Assembly (NCBI GenBank): GCA_028274465.1
Contig: CM051455.1
Coordinates: forward strand, 111,660,261-111,724,260
DNA length: 64,000 bases
Origin: Plantago ovata
Taxonomy: Eukaryota; Streptophyta; Magnoliopsida; Lamiales; Plantaginaceae
Direction of reading: 5' to 3'
A model generated the notes under the pieces. It was not told the DNA's origin. It saw only the letters and a list, made by a program, of their open reading frames with translations, and did no database searches. This document shows positions 55,125 through 64,000 of this stretch, in pieces; position 1 is the stretch's first letter, and each line of letters begins with the position of its first letter. Position numbers and translations under genes: made by a program.

Positions 55125-56546
55125 CTATAGTGGATATAGCTGGTAGGGAGAATTAGGTAGCTAACACTTGTCTAGAATTCCTAATATCCCTGTTGATTCG
55201 ATTCCTATTAATGAGGATCTTCCTGATGAGCACTTAAAGAGAGTCAATGAAGAGCCATGGTATGCTGATATTGTGAATTATTTGGTTACGGGTATTTGCC
55301 CAACTAATTTTTCAGCCTCCGATAGGAGAGCTCTTAACAAGCATTGTAGGTATTTCATATGGGATGATCCGCACCTCTTTAAAGAAGGAGCTGATGGAAT
55401 TTTGAGAAGATGCGTTCCGAAAGGAGAGCAACGAAGTGTGCTAAGTCATTGCCATGAGCTTCATTGTGGTGGACACTATAGTGGACAGAAGACGGCTCGA
55501 AAAGTGCTACAAGCAGGATTTTTCTGGCCAACTTTGCACCAAGATGCTCGAGAATTTGTGAAAAATTGTGACCCATGTCAACGAGGGGGCAATATTGGCA
55601 AGAAGGAGGAAATACCCCTACAAGGGAATCTGGTAGTCGAACCTTTTGATGTATGGGGAATCGATTTCATGGGACCATTTCCATCAAGTGGGGGATATGA
55701 GTACATTCTCGTAGCAGTGGATTATGTGACTAAGTCAATTCCCACAAGAAAGAATGATGCTTCGGTTGTTACAAAGTTCTTGAAGGATGTGATTTTCTCT
55801 AGATTTGGATGTCCTAGAACAATCATCAGTGATGGAGGGTCTCACTTCGTCAACAGATCCTTTGCCTCTCTTCTTAAGAAGTACAATGGCACCCATAGTG
55901 TTGCTACACCATATCATCCACAAACTTCAGGACAAGTTGAGGTTAGCAACCGTCAGATTAAGAAGATCCTTGAGCGAGTGGTGAAACCTAGTAGGAAGGA
56001 TTGGGTTGGAAAATTGATTGATGCGCTTTGGGCATATAGAACTAGCTACAAGACGGTGATCGGCACCACTCCGTATAGACTTGTGTATGGGAAAGCATGT
56101 CATCTCCCCGTGGAATTGGAACACAAGGCGTATTGGGCTATTAAAGAGCTCAAAATCTTGATTTGGGAAAAGCTGGCGAAGAAAGGTTGTTGCAACTTGA
56201 TGAGCTTGATGAACTACGCCTCGGTGCCTATGAGAATGCTAAGATTTACAAGGAGCGTACCAAGAAATATCATGATCGTGGTATTGTACGTAATGAACTA
56301 ATTCCTGGTCAGAAAGCTTTGGTATTTAATTCTCGCCTTTGTTTATTTCCTGGAAAGCTCCGTACTCGTTGGGATGGACCATACGAGATTTTCCAAGTTG
56401 CTCCCCATGGAGCTGTAGAACTCTTGGATCCAAAGACTGGAAATACCTTCAAGGTGAATGGGCAACGTGTGAAACCATACTTCGAGCTTCCTAGTGATCA
56501 AGTGGAGGTTGACCATCTCGACCTCACCTTTCCCACCTCTCCATGA
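55125..56546 (+). pseudogene. Gypsy E integrase
   Basis: After a shift and a TAG near 55156, the frame 55168-56301 holds a full integrase. The HHCC zinc-binding module is present ([24 protein letters not shown]). The catalytic core has all three acidic residues, in [27 protein letters not shown] and [33 protein letters not shown], the usual block before the C-terminal domain, follows. A frameshift near 56160 leads into 56163-56546, with [15 protein letters not shown], the GPY/F module, and the C-terminus. This is the best preserved domain of the element. Confidence 0.93.
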
Positions 56547-56750
56547 GAGTAGGTGTGATGTATTTTGTTGTTTTGAGCATATCATTGTGTTTTATTTTGT
56601 GTTTTAGTATGTTTTTGTGATAAAATAGGTTTTAAGATGATAATTTTGCGTTTTAGGAGGAAAAAAGACGTCTCCAGGAGTCTGGAGATGCCGGGCGAAC
56701 CGCCCGGCATGTACAGATCACCTGGGGCTTACTGGAAGCCCCAGGCGAAC
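56547..56750 (+). other. Gypsy E region after pol, with GC palindromes
   Basis: Short AT-rich stretch, then GC-rich inverted repeats (GCCGGGCGAACCGCCCGGC at about 56691 and CTGGGGCTTACTGGAAGCCCCAG nearby, quoted by position). It ends with CGAAC (56746-56750), duplicated by the gypsy F insertion. Confidence 0.7.
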
Positions 56751-57935
56751 TGATGAACCGGAATTTGTCAGATTCTAATTAATCAAATAAATTTGTATTT
56801 AGCCAAAGGAAATTCACAACTACAACGAAAACCATAGTGTAGCACTAAAATAACCTCGAGTGTCGATCTCTAAGGACTATAACTAGCTTTATCTAATCTA
56901 ACTTAAACTATAAAATTAACAAACTACTTAGCAAAGGTTTTTCTTATAAGATAATGGAGGTTGGTGATAATATGATCATTTAAAGCATAGCAGGTTAATA
57001 ATCATGTATGAAGTACCCAATTGTTTTGCATGGAGATCTTTGATCAATGAATTGTCCAATTGTGTTCGTTATGATTCAACACTATGAATATAGAGGTTTT
57101 AGATAGATCAAAGGAATAAAGCAATAACTCAAAGTCTCATCAACATAATTATTAACCCTTCGCTAAGAAATCACATACTATCACCAACGATAAATTTAGC
57201 TACTCATAGATGGCATGCAATCAGAAATCATAGCAATATTGAATGAAAACATGTTGAAGGATAAATAAATATGAATAGAAAAAACTGTAAGATACAATGT
57301 TACCGAAGGTTGTCAATCTCCGAAGAATCGCGATCTTACAAGCTCCAAAACGATAAGAAAAAGTATCTCCTAAGCTAAGAATCCCCAGAACAGGCTCTGG
57401 AGAATTCCTACCTAAAACTACTTGAGAAAGGTGAGAGAAAAGGTCTAGAAGAGTATGAAAAACGGAGAAAACTGAGCAACTATATATAGGCATTCGGCAG
57501 GTGTGGGCGAGTCGCCCCACACACCGAGCGAATCGCCTGGTGTGGGGCGGTTTGCTCCACGTCCCGGGCGACTCGCCAGGGACCTCCAGTCGGCGATTTA
57601 CGCGTTTTCGACGCGTTTTTGGATTTCTTTTCCTTTTCGGACTCGGTTTTTGCCTTCTAGTGACCTTTTAGCCTTCAGACTCGACCCCTAGACTTCAAAT
57701 CCTATCCGGAATCTTCTAGATACTCCAAAAAGGCCTTCGGAACACCAATTCCTTGTCTACTTCAATATAATTGCTCGGAAAACCTCGTTTTTTAACCAAA
57801 ACCTGTAAAATACAAACTAAAGGGAACCGTGACACTATTCTAATAAAATGCACTAAAATATAGCTAAATTAACATAGATGATAGCTAAATTGGTGAAAAA
57901 AGACTCGAATGAAAGTGTAAAATACACGTTCATCA
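56751..57935 (-). mobile_element. Gypsy F 3' LTR
   Basis: TGATGAACCGG to CACGTTCATCA on the plus strand. It contains a GC-rich cluster at about 57500-57595 and the shared LTR landmarks (ATCACCAACGATAAATTTAG). Confidence 0.9.
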
Positions 57936-59786
57936 AACTCCCCAAACCGAACCTTTGCTTGTCCTCAAGCAACTAAACTAGACTCTAATGCAAAAAACAA
58001 TGCAACACAAAAAATGGAGTCTCATGCCAAATGTACTGAACTAATCTATTGAATCTATCAAAAAACATATGAACAAAACCCATACAAATCATAACATGAA
58101 TATAGGTTGAAGAATGCATCGATTGACTTATACACATTCACATAAGTACTTATGTCAAGCAAGATAGTCTCTCGTAACATTCTCTACCTGGACCTAGTCA
58201 GTGACGACGTAATGAAACATGTTAGAATATGAACGGTTGTCCCGTGCCTATGAAACTGAGGACATACTACTGTTCACAAATTTAAGACTTTTCCTCAAAG
58301 AGGTCGAACCAATACTGGCTCTCATCAAACGAAGGAGGGTTCCCTAAAAAGATAACACTCCCCTATTCTACCCATCTCTCAAGCAAAGCCTTAAGCTATT
58401 CACCGCTTCCTGAATGGCAGGACGAGGGTGGTCTAGAACAGATGACACTCAAACAAACAAAAGAAAAATTACAACACGATTACGAACATTACATGAATTG
58501 AAAAATGAGACACAACACTTTGCTAAACTGCTTTTTTGGCTCTTTTTTTGGACCCTTCTTTGCTTTTTTTCGGGGTCTTTTCTTTTTTTTTTTTTTTTTT
58601 TTTCTTTTCCAGTTTGTTTTTCTTTCTTTTTTCGATTTTTTTAGCCAGCAGTAGCACAAAGAAAGTAAAATGACTCACAAACGATCTCCCCTAACCTATT
58701 CGAAAGAACAGGTTGGAGTGCAAACTTTACGAAAAAGGAAAACTAAAAATCACAGCACACACTAAAAAATGGAAAGACAAGTCTAACGATAGCGTAACCC
58801 CCTCCCCAAACATATTCGAAAGAATAGGTTGCAAACAAAAGATCATACAATCTCACACTACCTCCTTCCTAGGCATTTAGCAATCTCAAAGCAAGGTGAA
58901 GACTTGTTGCCTCTTAGGTACATAATTACTCGGGAAAACAACCATAAGACCCTAACATGAATCATCCTATTATAAAGGCCTTCGTGAACCGCAGTAGGGA
59001 AAACACCACTAATTGATGTCGAGACTACCAAGTTGGACTAAGTGCAAACATAAATGTGACAAGCCAAGCGAGAAAAATCTCAAACAAATTCATAGAGATG
59101 AAGCAATGATTAATGTCATAATTAGTTAATCTACCCAATAAAAAAGTTCAAAAAATTTGGCAATAAACTCCACATAAAACATGCAAGACTAGACTAGGAT
59201 GAATGTAGTGTATGCAACTAAATACTAAGAAAGCGGTAAACGTGCAAATGCAAATGCAAACAAAAGGTTTCACGAGTAATCATAAGCAAAACAAGTCTAG
59301 AAATAGCAAGCGATACCCCCCCCCCCAAAACCTGAACGTCGTCGCTCGTCCTGAACGTCGAAAGTTGATTTAAGGTGAGAGCTAAACTCGTATATGTGAC
59401 CTATATTACTCAATCAAACTCGTGAGAAAACCAAACGGGTGATAAACGAGGTAAAAAGATTGATAATTTAGCATAATAGGAGAAAATCGGGATCTCCGGG
59501 TTTACTGGATGCCCGGGGAGAACCGCCCCACGTGGGAGGTTGGGGCTTCCAGTAAACCCCAGGTTCCCTGGTCGTTCCAGGCGAATCGCCCCACGTGGGG
59601 GGGCGGTTCGCCCGGCACCTCCAGACTCCTGGAGGTGTCGGTTTTCCTCCTAAATTGCTACATTATCATCTCGAGACCTACTTTATCACAAAAAACATAC
59701 GAAAATATAAAATAAAAAATAGAATGATATGCATGCAATGCAAGAAAGCGATAAAACTAAACTACTTGCTACCATTACCACTAATG
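57936..59786 (-). other. Gypsy F 3' UTR
   Basis: Same layout as gypsy A and D, read on the minus strand: polypurine tract next to the LTR (57936-57948), GAGGACAAGCAAAGG, conserved GTCACTGAC block near 58197, T-rich tract on the plus strand (58540-58645), and two degenerate AACCTATTC...GAATAGGTT palindromes (about 58689 and 58810). There is a second purine run (59316-59327, C on the plus strand) beside CTGAACGTCG repeats, and a GC palindrome cluster at 59490-59640. No gene seen. Confidence 0.7.
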
Positions 59787-60695
59787 TTATCCATTATCAA
59801 ATGGAAACGAATCTTGTGCATCCGTTCCATTACTCCTTGCATCTTGGGAACCATCCTTGGCTCCTCTTCGTATCTGCTCAAGCAAGTCCATGATTCCCTG
59901 AAAACTAAAATTAACAAACCAAAGAAAAACAAAATCTAAAAAATAACTAAGGGAATCAGATGGAAAATAAAAAGAGTAAAGAGGATCAAAACTCCTTTGG
60001 AACTCATAGGTGGGTGCTTGGACCAGAACGTAGGAGTCAAGATCAAGAGTATTTGCTGCAATTGATTCAGAGACACCAAAATCTTCAGCGATTGGCTTCT
60101 CGACCTCAACACAACTCACGCCATCACCTTCTGACTCAAGTGGAGCAATGGATTCAGTTACCACCTCCTCCATGACTTCCTCTTGACCAACAACCTCGAC
60201 ACCCGCAAGTAAGGACGTGGAATCCAAGCTAAGCCCTGAGGAGACTTCATCAATGGATTCGTCTCCACATTCCTCTTCATCGGCAATGTCGATTTCTGGT
60301 GGCTGACTACTGAAGTGAGACGTCCATGCCCTTAACCCGGGAGGTGAGTCCCTATCCCAATGTTCCAGAAACTTGCTGGTTACTTCACCCCAAGTGCGCA
60401 ACGATTCTTCCGGCGGGATTCTGAGCCATCTTCGAGCGTACCCTTTCAAGGCTCCCATAAATCCTCTCATACAAAGTTGTTGATGTGATAAAATAACCTC
60501 CTCCTCATTCTCACGAGGTATCCTCAACACTCCTTCCTCGTACGTGTCTAAGAACCCTCTTGGATCATCACCCATTGAAAATGTGGAGAGAATGGAGTAG
60601 TACGAAGGATCAAAGTCATAATTCCTGCAATCGTCATCCAATGTTATGAAAGGCCCTCGAGGCATCAGATACCGAGGTAACGGAGGTTGACTCAT
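59787..60695 (-). CDS. Gypsy F gag-like ORF
   Basis: 302 codons from ATG at 60695 (MSQPPLPRYLMPRGPF). Residues about 75-130 match a gypsy gag core: GFMGALKGYARRWLRIPPEE then TWGEVTSKFLEHWDRD. A long acidic Glu/Val/Ser-rich region follows, then an unusual Phe/Tyr-rich stretch (about residues 235-265) that looks like translated intron ending in TTTTCAG at about 59899. After it, MDLLEQIRRGAKDG starts with an ATG in the context GGAATCATGG, as in the gypsy D aORF. The ORF may therefore be a gag exon plus retained intron plus the first codons of a lost aORF. No zinc knuckle is present, so RNA binding is not evident. Confidence 0.7.
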   Translation of the reverse strand: MSQPPLPRYLMPRGPFITLDDDCRNYDFDPSYYSILSTFSMGDDPRGFLDTYEEGVLRIPRENEEEVILSHQQLCMRGFMGALKGYARRWLRIPPEESLRTWGEVTSKFLEHWDRDSPPGLRAWTSHFSSQPPEIDIADEEECGDESIDEVSSGLSLDSTSLLAGVEVVGQEEVMEEVVTESIAPLESEGDGVSCVEVEKPIAEDFGVSESIAANTLDLDSYVLVQAPTYEFQRSFDPLYSFYFPSDSLSYFLDFVFLWFVNFSFQGIMDLLEQIRRGAKDGSQDARSNGTDAQDSFPFDNG

Positions 60696-61002
60696 CCTTT
60701 CATATGACTACTTTCTGCACACGAGGATACAAGAAACCAAGGAGCAGAATCCACAAAAGAAAAACAAAAATTTGCAAAGAAAAACACAAAGAGTACAAAT
60801 AAACACAATGTAACTAAGAACTTCGAGAGCACAAGCACGCAAGGTAACCGAGATCAGATTAGATGAATTTTCTGAAAAAGATAGGGGGGAAGAAATAGGG
60901 TAAGAAAGTGAGATTTTCTGAGAGCAAACCCCCAGAGCCTGTTCTTCCGTAGGGAATTGAATGCTGAAAATATAAATAAGCTAAACAGAAAAAATGAGTA
61001 TA
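60696..61002 (-). other. Gypsy F leader
   Basis: Untranslated leader between primer-binding site and gag, A-rich on the plus strand. A candidate for packaging and dimerisation signals by position only; no clear motif seen. Confidence 0.5.
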
Positions 61003-61021
61003 GTCCCCGGCAGCGGCGCCA
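61003..61021 (-). promoter_or_regulatory. Gypsy F primer-binding site
   Basis: TGGCGCCGCTGCCGGGGAC on the minus strand, three bases inside the 5' LTR. It differs from the gypsy D site at two positions. Confidence 0.87.
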
Positions 61022-61024
61022 ATT

Positions 61025-62183
61025 TGATGAACCGGAATTCGTCAGATTCTAATTAATCAAATAAATTTGTATTTAGCCAAAGGCAATTCAAAACTACAAC
61101 GAAAACCGTAGTGTAGCAGTAAAATAACCTCGAGTGTCGATCTCTAAGGACTATAACTAGCTTTATCTAATCTAACTTAAACTATAAAATCAACAAACTA
61201 CTTAGCAAAGGTTTTTCTTATAAGATAATGGAGGATGGTGATAATATCATCATTCAAAGCAGAGCAGGTTAATAATCATGTATGAAGTACCCAATTGTTT
61301 TGCATGGAGATCTTTGATCAATGAATTGTCCAATTGTGTTCGTTATAATTCAACACTACGAAGATAGAGGTTTTAGATAGATCAAAGGAATAAAGCAATA
61401 ACTCAAAGTCTCATCAACATAATTATTAACCCTTCGCTAAGAAATCCCATACTATCACCAACGATAAATTTAGCTACTCATAGATGGCATGCAATCAACA
61501 AAAATCATAGCAATATTGAATGAAAACTTGTTGAAGGATAAATAAATATGAATAGAAAAAACAGTAAGATACAATGTTACCGAAGGTTGTCAATCTCCGA
61601 AGAATCGCGATCTTACAAGATCCAAAACGATAAGAAAAAGTATCTCCTAAGCTAAGAATCCCCAGAACAGGCTCTGGAGAATTCCTACCTAAAACTAATG
61701 AGAAAGGTGAGAGAAAAGGTCTAGAAAAGTATGAAAAAAGGAGACAACTGAGCAACTATATATAGGCATTCGGCAGGCGTGGGGCGAGTCGCCCCACACA
61801 CAGGACGAATAGCCTGGTGTGGGGCGGTCCGCCCCACGTCCCGGGCGACTCGCCCGGGACCTCCAGTCGGCGATTTACGCATTGTCGGACTCGGTTTTTG
61901 CCTTCTAGTGACCTTTTAGCCTTCAGACTCGACCCCTAGACTTCAAATCCTATCTGGAATCTTCTAGATACTCCAAAAAGGCCTTCGGAACACCAATTCC
62001 TTGTCTACTTCAATATAATTGCCCGAAAAACCTCATTTTTCACCCAAAACCTGTAGAATACAAACTAAAAGGAAACGTGACACAATTCTAATAAAATGCA
62101 CTAAAATATAGCTAAATTAACATAGAGGATAGCTAAATTGGTGAAAAAAGACTCGAATGAAAGTGTAAAATACACGTTCATCA
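61025..62183 (-). mobile_element. Gypsy F 5' LTR
   Basis: 1,159 bp with the same ends as 56751-57935. It lacks about 30 bp present in the other LTR after the GC cluster (near 61880). Followed by the CGAAC duplication. Confidence 0.9.
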
Positions 62184-63787
62184 CGAACCGCTCCCCACGT
62201 GGGGCAGTTCGTCCCAGGAGTCCAGTAACCCGGGTGTCCGAATGAAAATTCGGACACCAAATTTTCTCCCGATATGTTAAATTGTTGATCTTTTTACCTC
62301 TTTTATCACCTATTTTGGTTTCTCACGAGTTTCGTTGAGTAATATAGGTTACAGGTACAAGTTTAGCTCTCACCTTAAATCCACTTTCGACGTTCGGGAC
62401 GAGCGACGACGTTCAGGTTTGGGGGGGGGGGTTATCGTTGGGTATTTCTATAGTCTATTTTGCTTATGTTAACTCTTGAGAACCTTTGTTTGCATTTGCA
62501 TGTTTACCGCTTTCTTAGTATTTAATTGCATTCACTACATTCATTCTAGTATAGTTTTGCATGTTTTTATGTGGAGTTTATTGTCAAATTTTTTTTGAAC
62601 TTTTTTATTGTGTAGATTAACTAGTTATGACCATTGACCATGCATTGCATCTCTATGGATTTGTTTGAGGTTTTTCTCGCTTGGCTTGTCATATTTGTAT
62701 ATGCACTTAGTTAAGCTTGGTAGTCTCGACATCACTAAGTGGTGTTTTCTCTACTGCGGTTCACGAAGGCCTTTATAATAAGATGATGCATGTTTGAGTC
62801 TTGTGGTTTTTTTCCCGTGTGATTATGTACCTAAGAGGCAACAAGTCTTCACCTTGCTTTGACATTGCTAAATGCCTAGGAAGGAGGTAGTGTGAGATTG
62901 TGTGATCCTTTGTTTGAAACATATTCTTTCATTATGATTTGTTTTTCGTTTTTGAGTCATGTGAGTTTGTTTTTTATCTTTTTCGTAAGTTTGTGCTCCA
63001 ACCTATTCTTTTGAATAGGTTTGGAGAGGTCATTTGTGGTGTCAATGTTATTTTCTTTTCGTTGTGCTACTGCTAGCTATATACAAAAAAAAAAAAAAAT
63101 CGAATTTCCAGAAATCTGGAAAGAGAAAACAAAAAAAAAAAAAAAGAAAAGACCAAAAAAAAAAAAGCAAAGAAGGGTCTAAAGAGAGCCAAACGCAGTT
63201 TAGCAAAGTGTTGTTTCATTTTTCAAGTTTGGTAATGTTCGTAATCGAGTTGTAAATTCTATCTTTTGATTGTTTCGTGTCATCTGTTCTAGACCACCCT
63301 CGTCCTGCCATTCAGGAAGTGGTGATTAGTTTTGACTTTGCTTGAGAGATGGGTAGAATAGGGGAGTGTTATCTTTTAGGGAACCCTCCTTCGTTTGATG
63401 AGAGCCAGTATTGGTTTGACCTCTTTGAGGGAAAGTCTTAACTTGGTGAACAGTAGTAAGCCCTCAGTTTCATAGGCACGGGTCAACCATTCGAATTTTA
63501 ACATGTTTCATTGCGTCGTCACTGACTAGGTCCAGGTAGAGAATGTTACGAGAGACTATCTAGTTTAACATAGTGCATATGTGAATGTGTATGAGTCAAT
63601 CGAGGCATTCTTCAACCTATATCCATGTTATGATTTGTATGGTCTTTGTTCATAAGTTTTTGATAGATTCAATAGATTAGTTCATCTTATTTGTCATGAG
63701 ACTCCACTTTGTGTGTTGCATTTTTGGTTTTTGCATTAGAGTCTAGCTAGTTGCTTGAGGACAAGCAAAGGTTCGGTTTGGGGAGTT
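62184..63787 (+). other. Gypsy E 3' UTR (after gypsy F)
   Basis: Continuation of gypsy E. It holds GC palindromes (62184-62250); GACGAGCGACGACGTTCAGG then a run of G (about 62398-62431), which looks like a second polypurine tract; an AACCTATTC-N4-GAATAGGTT palindrome (about 63000-63022) with a more decayed partner near 62921; an A-rich tract (63086-63170); and the GTCACTGACTAGGTCCAGG block (about 63518). It ends with GAGGACAAGCAAAGGTTCGG and the purine tract before the LTR. No aORF is present in this element. Confidence 0.72.
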
Positions 63788-64000
63788 TGATGACAGTGTA
63801 TTTTACACTTTCATTCAAGTCTTTTTCACCTATTTAGCTATCCTCTAGTTTAATGTAGATTATATTTTAGTGTATTTTATTAAAATAGTGTCACGTTTAT
63901 CTCTATTATTGCTTGTGAGTTTACGCGATTCACCGGAGATTGACAACCTTCGTTGGTAACTTGTATCTCACGATTTTTCTGCTTTTATTTATTCAATTCA
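63788..64000 (+). mobile_element. Gypsy E 3' LTR, partial
   Basis: Starts TGATGACAGTGTATTTTACAC and runs off the window. After GTGTCACGTTT it skips directly to GCTTGTGAG...GAGATTGACAACC, so the middle of the LTR, including the GC-rich cluster, is deleted. Confidence 0.8.

Larger units (their letters stand above)
56751..62183 (-). mobile_element. Gypsy F, gag-only non-autonomous element
   Basis: Complete minus-strand insertion flanked by the 5-bp duplication CGAAC (56746-56750 and 62184-62188). The LTRs are 1,185 bp (56751-57935) and 1,159 bp (61025-62183), with a primer-binding site and a long 3' UTR. The only sizeable coding region is a gag-like ORF. It is about 5.4 kb, without protease, RT or integrase, resembling large retrotransposon derivatives that are mobilised by other elements. 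Confidence 0.9.

Overview
This 64-kb window is plant nuclear DNA made almost entirely of transposable elements. I found no host gene, rRNA, tRNA or CRISPR array. The plant assignment rests on Ty1/copia elements with a TGGTATCAGAGC primer-binding site and a long downstream extra ORF (Sirevirus-like), Ty3/gypsy elements with TGGCGCC-type primer-binding sites (Athila/Tat-like), and a Mutator-like DNA transposon. The species cannot be fixed from the sequence; a eudicot is likely. Every coding region carries stops, frameshifts or deletions.

Layout. 1-15673: copia 1 (+), with the RT/RNase H end of pol, a hairpin-rich spacer, a giant extra ORF (aORF) and a 3' LTR. It is interrupted by a 100-N gap at 6413-6512, and the sequence left of the gap repeats the sequence right of it, which looks like an unmerged contig overlap. 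15674-20685: 3' part of gypsy A (+) with its own aORF and LTR. 20686-21389: 3' part of another gypsy LTR (LTR B). 21390-27873: copia 2 (-), old and broken. 27874-37632: copia 3 (+), with integrase deleted, a solo gypsy LTR at 34814-36028 and a truncated aORF. 37633-53065: copia 4 (+). Its 5' LTR is split twice, by gypsy D (-, 38038-46831) and by a Mutator-like element (47901-50199). Its gag/protease part then fuses at 53065/53066 to a gypsy pol (gypsy E, 53066-56750 and 62184-64000), which is itself interrupted by gypsy F (-, 56751-62183).

The insertions can be ordered because several have visible target duplications: ACCTC (gypsy D), CGAAC (gypsy F), GTGTT (solo LTR), AAAGACTAT (Mutator-like), and probably ATTGA (gypsy A into LTR B).

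How the parts work together. The copia family has gag with a zinc knuckle and coiled coil, then pol (PR-IN-RT-RNase H), then a roughly 0.9-kb spacer and an aORF of about 1,740 codons. The spacer holds a series of hairpins with different stems but a near-constant 7-nt loop (ACRGGYA-like), and a conserved TATATAAA 140-150 nt before the aORF start, apart from copia 3, where a solo LTR now lies between them. The gypsy elements are split in function. D has gag and protease but no RT/integrase, F has only a gag-like ORF, and E has RT and integrase. D and F nevertheless have paired LTRs and clean target duplications, so they were probably mobilised in trans. The hairpin array with internal promoter and giant aORF is the best candidate for an undescribed system here.
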